The notes beneath the pieces are model-generated. The model was given only the letters and a program-made list of their open reading frames with translations. It was not told the DNA's origin and did not search any database. Shown in pieces: positions 24,056 to 32,275 of a DNA stretch of 40,295 nucleotides; position 1 is the stretch's first letter; every line of letters starts with the position of its first letter. The position numbers and the translations under genes were made by a program. Source of the DNA: Stenotrophomonas raiganjensis (SeqCode) (GTDB taxonomy: Bacteria > Pseudomonadota > Gammaproteobacteria > Xanthomonadales > Xanthomonadaceae); NCBI RefSeq assembly GCF_030658505.1, contig NZ_JAUTXR010000135.1:1-40295 (forward strand), in the 5' to 3' direction.

Positions 24056-24628
24056 ATGACCGCCACCACCCACGAAGACCTTCATTCGCCGCAGCTGCAC
24101 CAGGATTCAGGCGTGCAGCACAAGCCCACGTCGCCCTGGATGTGGATCGCGCTGATCGTGGCCATGTTTGCCGCCGCGCTGCTTTGGTTGCGTCATTCGA
24201 ACCAGGAAGACGTGGCACCGGCACCGGTGGGTGAACGCCTGCTGCCGGCACCTGAGCAGGCGACGACCACCGATGCAGCAGCGCCCGCCAAGCGCCAGGC
24301 GGTTCCCGCCTCAAGCCAGCGCAAGGCCGCGCCCGCGGTACGCAATCGTGAAGCGCGCCCGCTGGCCAGCAACCGCATGCCCACCTATCCGGCCGCCGCA
24401 CTGCGTAGTGGGGTGCAGGGCAGCGTGATTGCCAGCCTGAATGTCGATACCCGCGGCAATGTTGCCAACGCTGCGATCGTTTCGCGCAGTGGCGAGCGCA
24501 GCCGCGACCTGGATCGTGCGGTGCTCAGCACCGTGCAGAACTGGAAGTTCCAGCCGGCGGTGCATGACGGCCGCGCAGTAGCAAGCGTGGTGCGGGTCCC
24601 GGTGGATTTCCGTACCGAGCAGCGTTGA
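24056..24628 (+). CDS. TonB-like energy transducer (second copy)
   Basis: A 190-residue paralogue of the preceding protein. It has an N-terminal tail, a membrane helix at about 26-45 (SPWMWIALIVAMFAAALLWL), a short Ala/Arg-rich spacer and a TonB C-terminal domain with MPTYPAAALRSGVQGSVIASLNVDTRG and RDLDRAVLSTVQNWKFQPA. The spacer is shorter and more basic than in the first copy, so the reach across the periplasm differs. GGAAGGAG lies seven bases before the ATG. A strong terminator follows at 24656. Confidence 0.9.
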   Translation: MTATTHEDLHSPQLHQDSGVQHKPTSPWMWIALIVAMFAAALLWLRHSNQEDVAPAPVGERLLPAPEQATTTDAAAPAKRQAVPASSQRKAAPAVRNREARPLASNRMPTYPAAALRSGVQGSVIASLNVDTRGNVANAAIVSRSGERSRDLDRAVLSTVQNWKFQPAVHDGRAVASVVRVPVDFRTEQR

Positions 24629-24655
24629 TCGCGGACGAGGGGTTCGTGATGTTTA

Positions 24656-24682
24656 GACGGAGGCTTCGGCCTCCGTCCTTTT
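24656..24682 (+). terminator. Rho-independent terminator with UUCG loop
   Basis: GACGGAGGC (24656-24664) pairs with GCCTCCGTC (24669-24677) around a TTCG tetraloop, followed by CTTTT. It ends the transcript of the second TonB-like gene. Confidence 0.92.
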
Positions 24683-24693
24683 ATGCGGAAAGC

Positions 24694-24718
24694 GTGCCAA
24701 CCAAGGTTGGCACCTACC
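24694..24718. repeat. SMAG-type REP
   Basis: GTGCCAACCAAGGTTGGCAC followed by CTACC is a single hairpin with GTAG (one base shifted) at its end. A near copy with GACC in place of AACC is found at 28692-28717. It lies between the TonB terminator and the end of aroA. Confidence 0.75.
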
Positions 24719-24763
24719 GTGCAATGCGATCCGCCAGGCCTGCCCCGGCGAACGCGATGCCGC

Positions 24764-26071
24764 TCAGGCCAGGTTGAACCCTGCGCTGCGGGCCAGCCCG
24801 TCGAAGTCCGGGAAGGACGTAGCGACGTTGGCGATATCGTTGATGCGCACTTCGCCGTCACTGATCTGGCCGGCGATGGCGAAGGCCATGGCGATGCGAT
24901 GGTCACCGTGGCTTTCGATGGTGCCGCTGCCCAGGCGCACACCGCCGTGCAGGGTGGCACCGTCTTCGGTTTCGTCCACCTGCATGCCCAGCGCGCGCAG
25001 GCCGGTGGCCATCGCGGCAAGGCGGTCGGATTCCTTCACCCGCAGTTCGGCGGCGCCGCTGACCACGGTCTGGCCTTCGGCGGCCGCGGCGGCCACGAAC
25101 AGCGCCGGGAACTCGTCGATCATGTCCGGCACCAGTGCTTCCGGAATGCGTGCCCCCTTCAGCGGAGCGTAGCGCACCACCAGATCCGCCACCGGTTCAC
25201 CGCCCTGCTCGGCCGGATTCTCTTCGGTGATGTCCGCACCCATCAAGCGCAGCGCGTGCAGCAGGCCGGTGCGGCGCGGGTTCAGGCCGACCTGCTTCAG
25301 GCGCAGCTCGGAGCCGGGAATGATGCTGGCCGCAACCAGATAGAACGCCGCAGACGAGAAGTCGGCCGGCACCACGATGTCAGTCGCGCGCAGACGCTGA
25401 CCACCACGCAGGCGTGCCTTGCCGGGCGAGAATTCGATGTCCACGCCGAACGCGGACAGCATGCGCTCGGTGTAGTCGCGGGTCGGGTGCGGTTCGGTCA
25501 CCTGGGTTTCGCCCTGCGCGTACAGGCCGGCCAGCAGTACCGCCGACTTGATCTGCGCACTGGCCACCGGCGAGGCGAAGTCGATGCCGTGCAGCGATTG
25601 CCCGCCATGCACGTGCAGCGGCGGCGTCCCGTCGTCCTGGGTGTCGATCTTCGCGCCCATCTGCGACAGCGGGCCGGTGACACGGCGCATCGGGCGGCCG
25701 GACAGCGACTCATCGCCGATCAGCGTGCAGTCGAACGCCTGGCCCGCCAGCAGGCCGGCCAACAGGCGCATGCCGGTACCGGCGTTGCCGCAGTCCAGCG
25801 GCGCATCCGGCGCCTTCAGGCCGTCGATGCCGACGCCGTGCACGATGCGCTGCGACGGGCTGGGGGTTTCGATGCGCACGCCCAGCTGGCCGAAGATGCG
25901 CGCAGTGGCACGGGTGTCTTCGCCTTCCAGGAAACCCTCGATGTGCGAGGTGCCATCGGCCAGCGCGGCAAACATCACCGAGCGGTGCGAGACCGACTTG
26001 TCGCCGGGAATGGTCAGGCTGCCCTGCAGCGGCTGGCCCTTGCGGGCGATCCAGTGTTGCGCGTTGCTCAT
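24764..26071 (-). CDS. aroA: 3-phosphoshikimate 1-carboxyvinyltransferase (EPSP synthase)
   Basis: A 435-residue enzyme that joins shikimate-3-phosphate and phosphoenolpyruvate to give EPSP, the sixth step of the shikimate pathway. Conserved motifs are PGDKSVSHR near the N-terminus, LDCGNAGTGMRLLAGLLAG (about 90-110), ELRVKESDRLAAM and GDHRIAMAFAIAG near the C-terminus. The residue after the GNAGT Gly-rich loop is G-M rather than the A/T of some variants; class was not assigned. The start at 26071 follows 76 bp after pheA. It is the last gene of serC-pheA-aroA. Confidence 0.97.
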   Translation of the reverse strand: MSNAQHWIARKGQPLQGSLTIPGDKSVSHRSVMFAALADGTSHIEGFLEGEDTRATARIFGQLGVRIETPSPSQRIVHGVGIDGLKAPDAPLDCGNAGTGMRLLAGLLAGQAFDCTLIGDESLSGRPMRRVTGPLSQMGAKIDTQDDGTPPLHVHGGQSLHGIDFASPVASAQIKSAVLLAGLYAQGETQVTEPHPTRDYTERMLSAFGVDIEFSPGKARLRGGQRLRATDIVVPADFSSAAFYLVAASIIPGSELRLKQVGLNPRRTGLLHALRLMGADITEENPAEQGGEPVADLVVRYAPLKGARIPEALVPDMIDEFPALFVAAAAAEGQTVVSGAAELRVKESDRLAAMATGLRALGMQVDETEDGATLHGGVRLGSGTIESHGDHRIAMAFAIAGQISDGEVRINDIANVATSFPDFDGLARSAGFNLA

Positions 26072-26147
26072 CGTTCGATCATTCCGTAAACACCGGCAGC
26101 GCCGGCGATGCATCAGGGAGCGGCGGCGCTTGCCGCCGCAGCAGCAA

Positions 26148-27347
26148 TCAGGGCACGGCCACCGGATAGGAGCCCAGTACCTTGATCTGCGCCGAGTGCG
26201 CTTCCAGTTCGGCCAGCGCGGCCTGCATCGGCGCGTCGTCGATGTGGCCGGCCAGGTCGATGAAGAAGCCGTATTCCCACTTGCCGTGGTGCGACGGGCG
26301 CGACTCGATGCGGTTCATGCTGATGCCGTGGCGGGCGAACGGGCTGAGCACGTCGAACAGCGCACCGGGCTTGTCATGGATGAACACCAGTACCGAGGTG
26401 CGGTCGTGGCCGGAGGTCGGGAAGATGTTGCGGCCCACCACCAGGAAACGGGTGGTGTTGTCGGCGTCGTTCTGGATCGGCTTGGTGACCACCTTCTTCA
26501 GGCCGTACACATGGCCGGCGCTCTCGCCACCGATGGCCGCCGCGTCGTCGGCATTGCGCGCTCGGCGCGCGCCTTCGGCGTTGCTCGACACCGGAATCTT
26601 CTCGGCCTTCGGCAGGTTGGCGCGCAGCCACGCCGAGGTCTGCATGAACGACTGCGGATGCGCGTAGATGCGCTCGATGTCCTCGATGCGGCCGCTGCGC
26701 GACATCAGGTACTGCTGCACGCGCAGTTCGACTTCGCCACAGATCTTCAGGTTGGAGGTCAGGAACATGTCCAGGGTGATCTGGATGGTGCCCTGCCCCG
26801 AATTCTCCACCGGCACCACGCCGAAATCGGCGTTGCCCGCTTCCACTTCCTGGAACACTTCTTCGATGCTGGCCATCGGCAGCCCCAGCGCCGAGCGGCC
26901 GAAGTGCTTGAGCACGGCCTGCTGGCTGAAGGTGCCCTCCGGGCCCAGGTAGCCGATTTTCAGTGGCTCCTGCTGGGCCAGGCAGGCCGACATGATCTCG
27001 CGGTAGACATGCACCAGCAGCTCATCGCTGAGCGGGCCTTCGTTGCGGTCCACCACCATGCGCAGCACCTGCGCTTCGCGCTCGGGGCGGTAGTAGTCGA
27101 CGGCAGCGGCGAGCTTGCCCTTGGCCTTGCCGACCTGGTGGGCGAAGCGCGCGCGCTCGGCGATCAGGCTCTGGATATCACGATCGATCTGGTCGATCTT
27201 CGAACGCACATCGGCCAGCGCCAGCGGCGCCAGGGTGGGTGCCGGATTCGAGGCGGCCTTGGCCTTGCCCTTCGCTTTGGTGGGCGCGCTTTCCTTGGCC
27301 GGTTCGGCCTTCTTCGGCGCCTTCTTGCTGGATTTGCTGCTTGCCAT
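26148..27347 (-). CDS. pheA: P-protein: chorismate mutase/prephenate dehydratase
   Basis: A 399-residue bifunctional enzyme of phenylalanine synthesis. Residues about 42-130 are the AroQ chorismate mutase (VRSKIDQIDRDIQSLIAERARF). Residues about 135-310 are prephenate dehydratase, with IGYLGPEGTFSQQAVLKHFG and the catalytic NTTRFLVVG. The C-terminus is an ACT regulatory domain with KPGALFDVLSPFARHGISM and the ESRP motif that binds feedback-inhibiting phenylalanine. An extra N-terminal tail of about 40 residues contains ten lysines in the first thirty, with many Ala and Pro. It sits between serC and aroA. Confidence 0.97.
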   Translation of the reverse strand: MASSKSSKKAPKKAEPAKESAPTKAKGKAKAASNPAPTLAPLALADVRSKIDQIDRDIQSLIAERARFAHQVGKAKGKLAAAVDYYRPEREAQVLRMVVDRNEGPLSDELLVHVYREIMSACLAQQEPLKIGYLGPEGTFSQQAVLKHFGRSALGLPMASIEEVFQEVEAGNADFGVVPVENSGQGTIQITLDMFLTSNLKICGEVELRVQQYLMSRSGRIEDIERIYAHPQSFMQTSAWLRANLPKAEKIPVSSNAEGARRARNADDAAAIGGESAGHVYGLKKVVTKPIQNDADNTTRFLVVGRNIFPTSGHDRTSVLVFIHDKPGALFDVLSPFARHGISMNRIESRPSHHGKWEYGFFIDLAGHIDDAPMQAALAELEAHSAQIKVLGSYPVAVP

Positions 27348-27399
27348 CGGAATTCCTTGTTACGGGGGCACGCACCCGACGGTGCGCGCCGTTCATTGC

Positions 27400-28485
27400 T
27401 CAACCGTGACGCTGCTGGAAATCGGCCATGAAGGCGACCAGCGCCTCGGCTCCGGCGAGCGGCATGGCGTTGTACAGCGAGGCACGGATGCCCCCGACCA
27501 CCTTGTGCCCCTTCAGCGCCAGCAGGCCGGCGGCCTTGGCTTCGGCGACGAAGCGAGCATCAAGCTCGGCATCGGGCAGGAAGAACGGGATGTTCATCCG
27601 CGAACGAGCCGCGTGTGCGACCTCGTTGCGGTAGAAGCCGCCGGAACCATCGATGGCGCCGTACACCAGCGCCGCCTTGGCGGCGTTGCGCCTGGCGAAC
27701 TCGGCCACGCCACCTTCGGCCAGCATCCACTTGAACACCAGGCCGGCCAAGTACCAGTTCCAGGTCGGCGGGGTGTTGAGCATCGAATCGCGGGCGGCGT
27801 GCGAGCGGTAATCGAAGATGTCCGCGCGCGGCTGGCCACTGCGCTCGAGCAGGTCGCGGCGGATGATCATCACCGCGACGCCGACCGGGCCGAGGTTCTT
27901 CTGCGCACCGGCGTAGATCACGCCATAGCGGCGCACATCCAGCGGCTCGCTGGCGATGGACGAACTGAAATCAGCCACCAGCGGGACCTTGCCGGTATCC
28001 GGCACATCACGGAACTCGACGCCGTGGATGGTCTCGTTGGCGGTGATGTGCACATAAGCGGCATCGGGCGAGAGCTGCCAACCGGCGCGCGGCGGCAGCG
28101 TGCGATAGCCATCGGCCTCGCTGCTGGCGGCGATGTTGACGTCCACGTAGACACCGGCCTGCTTGACCGCTGTCTTGCCCCAGTGGCCACTGACCACGTA
28201 GTCGGCACGCTGGCCGGGGGCAGCGAAGTTGAGCGGGATCAACGCCTGCTGGGTGGTCGCGCCACCGGACAGGAACAGCACCGCATAGTCGTCGGGGATG
28301 TCGAGCAGGCGGCGCAGATCGGCTTCCGCCTCGGCAGCCACGGACATGAATTCCGCGCCGCGATGGCTCATTTCCACGATCGAGGCGCCAGAACCGTGCC
28401 AGTCCAGCATTTCCGCCTGCGCCTGGCGCAGGACCGATTCCGGCAAGGTTGCAGGGCCGGCACTGAAGTTGAACGCGCGCGTCAT
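27400..28485 (-). CDS. serC: Phosphoserine aminotransferase
   Basis: A 361-residue PLP enzyme that makes phosphoserine from 3-phosphohydroxypyruvate and also acts in pyridoxal-phosphate synthesis. The N-terminus [19 protein letters not shown] is diagnostic. The PLP lysine lies in [13 protein letters not shown], and [11 protein letters not shown] binds the cofactor phosphate. It is the first gene of the minus-strand group serC-pheA-aroA, with 52 bp to pheA. serC-aroA linkage is widespread in gamma-proteobacteria and links serine with aromatic synthesis through shared control. The start at 28485 is fixed by the conserved N-terminus. Confidence 0.97.
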   Translation of the reverse strand: MTRAFNFSAGPATLPESVLRQAQAEMLDWHGSGASIVEMSHRGAEFMSVAAEAEADLRRLLDIPDDYAVLFLSGGATTQQALIPLNFAAPGQRADYVVSGHWGKTAVKQAGVYVDVNIAASSEADGYRTLPPRAGWQLSPDAAYVHITANETIHGVEFRDVPDTGKVPLVADFSSSIASEPLDVRRYGVIYAGAQKNLGPVGVAVMIIRRDLLERSGQPRADIFDYRSHAARDSMLNTPPTWNWYLAGLVFKWMLAEGGVAEFARRNAAKAALVYGAIDGSGGFYRNEVAHAARSRMNIPFFLPDAELDARFVAEAKAAGLLALKGHKVVGGIRASLYNAMPLAGAEALVAFMADFQQRHG

Positions 28486-28641
28486 GTCACACCTGTGGGG
28501 CAAGACCCCTAGTATGCCGCAGTGCACCAGCCTTGCGGCCTTGTGCGGCAAGGGAAATTTGGTTTCATTGGAATCCATTGGCACACGCAGGTGCGGATGA
28601 CGCTGCGGTACCACGCCGAGGGCGGCTGACACTCTGGCAGT

Positions 28642-28768
28642 CGCCGACCCTGGTCGGCGTACGCCGTCAGGCGTCATGCCCGCCGAAGGAGCGTGCCGAC
28701 CAAGGTCGGCACCTACCGGAAGCGGGTGGGCACGCGCCACGCGGGTAGCGCCGGGCCAGGCCCGGCGG
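28642..28768. repeat. Cluster of three SMAG-type REPs
   Basis: Three hairpins lie in a row: CGCCGACCCTGGTCGGCG with TA at 28642-28661, GTGCCGACCAAGGTCGGCAC with CTACC at 28692-28717, and GGTAGCGCCGGGCCAGGCCCGGCG at 28743-28768. They fill the 292-bp gap between serC and the FHA gene, apart from a likely serC promoter near 28490-28600. No gene is seen in that gap. Confidence 0.75.
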
Positions 28769-28777
28769 ACGCTGGGT

Positions 28778-29584
28778 TCAGCGCGCGCCGAACCAGAGCA
28801 GCAGGCTGAGCAGTGCGGCCAGCAGCAGCGCGCTGACCAGCAGCCACGGCCAACGCCGGACCCTGCGCGGCGCGGCCGGCAGCACCGTGGCCTGTTCGGT
28901 CTCCTGGCCGGCCCCATCGTCAGCCGGCAGCGGACGCCGACGCGGGTCGTGCGGCACTTCCAGCACGAAACGGTGCTGGCCATCGAACACCACCTGGTCG
29001 CCCGCCTGCAGCCAGCAATGGCGCACGGCCACGCCATTGACCCGGGTGCCGTCGGCACTGCCCAGGTCGCGCAGCAGCACGCGCTCGCCATGCACTTCCA
29101 CGCGGGCATGCTGTTCAGCGAACGCCGGATCGTCGATGGCAATGTCGGCCTCACTGCCGCGGCCGATCAACCGGGCCCGCGACAGGGTGAAGCTGCGGCC
29201 ATGATGCAGCCCGCCGACGCCGCGCAGCAGGCGCTGCTGCTCATCGGAGGCGTCATCGTGCTTCGGTGCGGGCGCCTGCAGCAGGCTTTCGACCTCCCCC
29301 TGCAGGACCATCTCCACGCCATCCACATACACCGCATCGCCTGCACGCAGCAGGGCCATCCGGCGCACCGGGCGACCGTTCACGTGGATGCCGCGGATGC
29401 CGTTGCCGACCTGCAGCCAGAGGCCGCGATCATCCATGCAGAACTGCGCCAGCAACAGCGCTCCGTTGCCGGCATCGCCGAGCCGCACACTGCCGTTGGC
29501 CTGGCGCACGATGCGTTGCACCCCGGGCCGCAGGGGCTGGTCGGGCTGTTGTTGTTGACTGAAGTGAACAAGCAGGTTCTGCAC
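28778..29584 (-). CDS. FHA-domain membrane protein
   Basis: A 268-residue protein with a GTG start ([10 protein letters not shown]). Residues about 15-100 resemble a degenerate FHA-like fold ([28 protein letters not shown]). Residues about 135-210 are a canonical FHA domain with [26 protein letters not shown] and [11 protein letters not shown], which binds phosphothreonine. A C-terminal membrane helix ([20 protein letters not shown]) anchors it, with the FHA domains in the cytoplasm. No kinase or phosphatase gene lies next to it. Upstream ATG at 29665 is in frame but the extension lacks FHA-like character. Confidence 0.82.
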   Translation of the reverse strand: MQNLLVHFSQQQQPDQPLRPGVQRIVRQANGSVRLGDAGNGALLLAQFCMDDRGLWLQVGNGIRGIHVNGRPVRRMALLRAGDAVYVDGVEMVLQGEVESLLQAPAPKHDDASDEQQRLLRGVGGLHHGRSFTLSRARLIGRGSEADIAIDDPAFAEQHARVEVHGERVLLRDLGSADGTRVNGVAVRHCWLQAGDQVVFDGQHRFVLEVPHDPRRRPLPADDGAGQETEQATVLPAAPRRVRRWPWLLVSALLLAALLSLLLWFGAR

Positions 29585-29709
29585 GCGGCGCAGCCTAGCA
29601 GGTTGGCCGCCAACGAAGAAGAACCCACGATGAGTGCTTGGCGCGAAGGCCCTCGATGCGCACAATGCTCGCCCTCATAGATCATCCCCGCCCTGCGCCA
29701 GGAGCCTGC

Positions 29710-29985
29710 ATGTCCAGCATCGATGTCCGCCACGCCCACGCCCTGCCCGACGCACAGGCGCGCGCCGCGATCGAACAGGTCGCCGCCAAGTTGTCCGAGC
29801 GCTTCGGCCTGAAGTCCTCCTGGACCGCCGACGTTCTGAACTTCTCCGGCAGCGGCGTGGACGGCGCGATCGAGCTGCAGCCGGGCGCCGTGCGCGTGAC
29901 CGCCAAGCTGGGTTTCCTGCTGTCGGCGATGAAGGGCATGGTCGAAGGTGAGATCCAGCGCGTGCTGAAGGAAAAGCTGGGCTGA
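29710..29985 (+). CDS. Polyhydroxyalkanoate-system family protein
   Basis: A 91-residue protein of the small family annotated as polyhydroxyalkanoic acid system protein (PHA_gran_rgn). It begins MSSIDVRHAHALPDAQARAAIEQVAAKLSERFGL and ends with KLGFLLSAMKGMVEGEIQRVLKEKLG. Structurally it resembles a single START/SRPBCC-like alpha/beta unit. The start at 29710 has AGGAG nine bases upstream. It is followed 80 bp later by a phasin-like gene, which supports a granule or lipid link; the actual function is unknown. Confidence 0.85.
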   Translation: MSSIDVRHAHALPDAQARAAIEQVAAKLSERFGLKSSWTADVLNFSGSGVDGAIELQPGAVRVTAKLGFLLSAMKGMVEGEIQRVLKEKLG

Positions 29986-30065
29986 ACCCCGGCGGCGGCC
30001 GTCACGGCCGTGCAACGGCAACGCGCGCTACTCTCGGGCCAGGCCCAACGTCCACGGGAAGTGCG

Positions 30066-30557
30066 ATGAACCAGTACGAAAACGATGACCGCCGCAACGA
30101 CGACGCCTCGTTCGGTGACCAAGCCGAGCGCTTCTCGCGCAAGCTCAGCGACTCGGCCCAGCAGGTCTGGCTGGCGGGCCTGGGGGCCTTGGGCCGCGCA
30201 CAGGCCGAGGGCAGCCGCTTCTTCGATGGCCTGGTGAAGGAAGGCGAAGCCTGGGAAGCCCGCCGCCGTGAGCGCAATGGCGAACAGGGCCCGGGCTGGC
30301 GCGACAACGTGGAAACCTCACTGGATGAGGCCCGCGAGAAGGCCTCCGGCACCTGGAACAAGGTCGAAAAGGCCTTCGATGACCAGGTGCAGGGCGTGCT
30401 CAAGCGCCTGCACGTGCCTACTGCCGACGAGGTGACCGCGCTGGAAGCCCGTATCGACGCCCTGCACGCGCGGCTGGCCAAGCTGGAAAACCGTGCGGCC
30501 TCGGGTGCCGATGCCCCCGCACCGGGCAGCCATCAGTCCCCGGACAGCGTTCCCTGA
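30066..30557 (+). CDS. Phasin family protein (PhaI/PhaF-like)
   Basis: A 163-residue protein of the polyhydroxyalkanoate granule-associated phasin type. The core (about 20-125) is amphipathic helix: LSDSAQQVWLAGLGALGRAQ, FFDGLVKEGEAWE, then VEKAFDDQVQGVLKRLHVP. A C-terminal coiled coil follows (VTALEARIDALHARLAKLE). QQVWLAGLGALGRAQ is the phasin signature seen in PhaI/PhaF. It probably coats hydrophobic granules. No PHA synthase gene is in the window. Confidence 0.88.
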   Translation: MNQYENDDRRNDDASFGDQAERFSRKLSDSAQQVWLAGLGALGRAQAEGSRFFDGLVKEGEAWEARRRERNGEQGPGWRDNVETSLDEAREKASGTWNKVEKAFDDQVQGVLKRLHVPTADEVTALEARIDALHARLAKLENRAASGADAPAPGSHQSPDSVP

Positions 30558-30586
30558 ACAACGATTGTTGCAATGCAATAAATTTT

Positions 30587-30669
30587 GATTGACAATCGCG
30601 AGCAACCCGCCAATCGCTTCGGCTGCCGTTTGTTCCCTCCCCTCACGGCTTCAGGATTGGCGGGTTTTT
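30587..30669 (+). ncRNA. Candidate small RNA or long-hairpin terminator with C-rich loop
   Basis: A 12-bp perfect stem, AACCCGCCAATC (30604-30615) paired with GATTGGCGGGTT (30655-30666), is followed by TTTTT. Inside it GCCGT (30625-30629) pairs with ACGGC (30645-30649), leaving a 15-nt loop TTGTTCCCTCCCCTC. Just upstream is a small palindrome GATTGACAATC, preceded by an AT-rich patch with TAAATT. Such C-rich loops can pair with ribosome-binding sites, as in Xanthomonas sX13. It may alternatively be only the terminator of the phasin gene. Confidence 0.5.
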
Positions 30670-30794
30670 CGTGCCCGCGGTATACCGATCTGCGCGCGCC
30701 ATCACGTTTCCTGTCAGGAACCTCCTGACCCAGCGACACGGTACGACCTTTACACTGTCGCCTTCCGCATTCGCCCCTTCCGCGCACCTCCTGC

Positions 30795-31799
30795 ATGCTC
30801 CCTTGGATCCTGGCCCTGCTGCTGGCCCTGTTTACCTGTTCCCTGGCCGTTGTCTATCTGTGGTGGATCAAGCGGCGGCAGAAGGAGATGCAACTGGGCC
30901 TGCAGGCACTGGCCGGCATGCATTGGCGGGAGTTCTCGGTGCTGGTCAAGCGCATGCTGCGCGAACAGCGTGGCCTGCGTGAACTCAGCGATACCACCGA
31001 AGAATCACGCGAGCCCAGCAGCGACTTCCTGCTCAGCGATGGCCCCAACACCTGGCTGGTGTCGTGCAAGCACGGCCTGGCCTATCGCATTGGTACCGCC
31101 GCGGTGAACGAACTGGGCGCCGCCGCGCGCCTGGCCGGCGCCAAGGGTGGCGTGCTGCTGACCGAAGGCCGGATCGAACGCGATGGCCGCAGCGCTGCCG
31201 AGAAGCAAGCGGTGGAAGTCCTTGATGGCCCCCGCCTGTGGCCGTTGCTGCAACCTTACCTGCCGGCGGACATCGAATCGCGCGTGCGCACCCGTGCCCG
31301 GCATGAGGCGCTGCGCCGCATCGCTATCGCCGCGCTGGGTTCGGTGACGTTGGGCCTGCTGGTCGGGCTCGGCCTGCAGGGCCTGCATGTGGAGGACACC
31401 GCGCCCGTTGCCGCAGCGCCGGTGGTAGCGACGCCTTCGGCCGCACCCGCGGCCGAACCTGCCGACATCGCAGCAGTGCTCCCGACCGCCCCTGCACCCG
31501 CGGCTGCCGTCGCCGCGGCGACCGACGCGCGCAGCAACCCCAATCCTGATGCCGCCACGCTGGAGCGCTTCCAGTCGGACCTGGCCCGCGCCTTGGCCGG
31601 CAAGCCTGGCATTGCCAGCGGCGTCTGGCTGACCCGGCAGACCCTGGCCATCAACCGCACCGGCGAACTGGACGCGGTGTGGCCCCAGGTCTGCGAGGAA
31701 GTACTGCACTACCCGTCCCTGCGCAACGTGCGCATCCAGCTCAATGCCCGCCCCGGCGTGAACGAGCCGGTGCGCTGGCGGCAGTGCGCCACGTATTGA
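30795..31799 (+). CDS. Membrane-anchored Mrr-like (restriction-endonuclease fold) protein
   Basis: A 334-residue protein. A membrane helix at about 2-24 is followed by an Mrr-like domain (about 40-160): MHWREFSVLVKRMLREQRG, acidic D77 in SSDFLLSD, K92 in WLVSCKHG, and IGTAAVNELGAAARLAGAKGGVLLTEG. These match the D...xxK core and the downstream helix of Mrr_cat, with Ser-Cys-Lys in place of the usual Gln-x-Lys. A second membrane helix (about 176-197), an Ala/Pro-rich linker and a C-terminal 80-residue domain follow. Both termini may be periplasmic with the Mrr part in the cytoplasm, or the reverse. Function unknown. Confidence 0.8.
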   Translation: MLPWILALLLALFTCSLAVVYLWWIKRRQKEMQLGLQALAGMHWREFSVLVKRMLREQRGLRELSDTTEESREPSSDFLLSDGPNTWLVSCKHGLAYRIGTAAVNELGAAARLAGAKGGVLLTEGRIERDGRSAAEKQAVEVLDGPRLWPLLQPYLPADIESRVRTRARHEALRRIAIAALGSVTLGLLVGLGLQGLHVEDTAPVAAAPVVATPSAAPAAEPADIAAVLPTAPAPAAAVAAATDARSNPNPDAATLERFQSDLARALAGKPGIASGVWLTRQTLAINRTGELDAVWPQVCEEVLHYPSLRNVRIQLNARPGVNEPVRWRQCATY

Positions 31800-31810
31800 T
31801 CGGGACCAAC

Positions 31811-31829
31811 ATCCACGCATGGCGTGGAT
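31811..31829. repeat. 19-bp palindrome, left copy flanking hicAB
   Basis: ATCCACGC and GCGTGGAT flank a 3-bp centre. A near-identical copy lies at 32527-32545. Its core matches a common SMAG variant but lacks the GTAG end. A second SMAG-like hairpin, CGAGCATCGGCTCG with CTACA, lies at about 31842-31863. Confidence 0.7.
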
Positions 31830-31874
31830 GCCTTTGCAGAGTCGAGCATCGGCTCGGTTCTACATGGCGCCCGC

Positions 31875-32267
31875 TCAGCCCAAAGCCGCGAGATGCGCAA
31901 TGTAACTGGAGCGGGATTCGCCGGCCGCCCTGGCCTGCGCATCCAGCCTCGCCAGGATGCGACGCGGCAGGCTGATGTTGACCCGCTCGATGGTGTCGTC
32001 CAGCAGGGATGGATCAATGCAGATGTAGGCAAGAATCCAGGCCGTACCACTGGGAGCCTCGGCGACAATCTTCTGTGGCGCAGAAGGACTGGGAATGGAG
32101 CGTCCCTCATCCAGGGCCGCATCGATCCAGGCAAGCGCAGCCTCTTCGGCAGCGCCGAGCGCATCGTCAAGCGTGTCGGCCGCCGAAAAGCACCCCTGCA
32201 GATCGGGAACGACAACGCCCCACGCGGTGCGTTCATCGCCCGCCTCAATCAAGACTGGATAGCGCAT
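31875..32267 (-). CDS. hicB: HicB-family antitoxin
   Basis: A 130-residue antitoxin. The N-terminal HicB fold (MRYPVLIEAGDERTAWGVVVPDLQGCFSAADTLDDALGAAEEALA-like region, about 1-55) binds the toxin. The C-terminal ribbon-helix-helix (ERVNISLPRRILARLDAQAR, about 90-125) binds DNA. AGGAGG lies just before the ATG at 32267. It is 8 bp downstream of hicA, the normal toxin-first order. The complex probably represses its own promoter. Confidence 0.93.
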   Translation of the reverse strand: MRYPVLIEAGDERTAWGVVVPDLQGCFSAADTLDDALGAAEEAALAWIDAALDEGRSIPSPSAPQKIVAEAPSGTAWILAYICIDPSLLDDTIERVNISLPRRILARLDAQARAAGESRSSYIAHLAALG

Positions 32268-32275
32268 GGGACCTC

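Noticed and set aside
24683..26089. Long plus-strand frame opposite aroA
   Set aside because: Arg/His/Gln-rich shadow composition; aroA on the minus strand has all its motifs.
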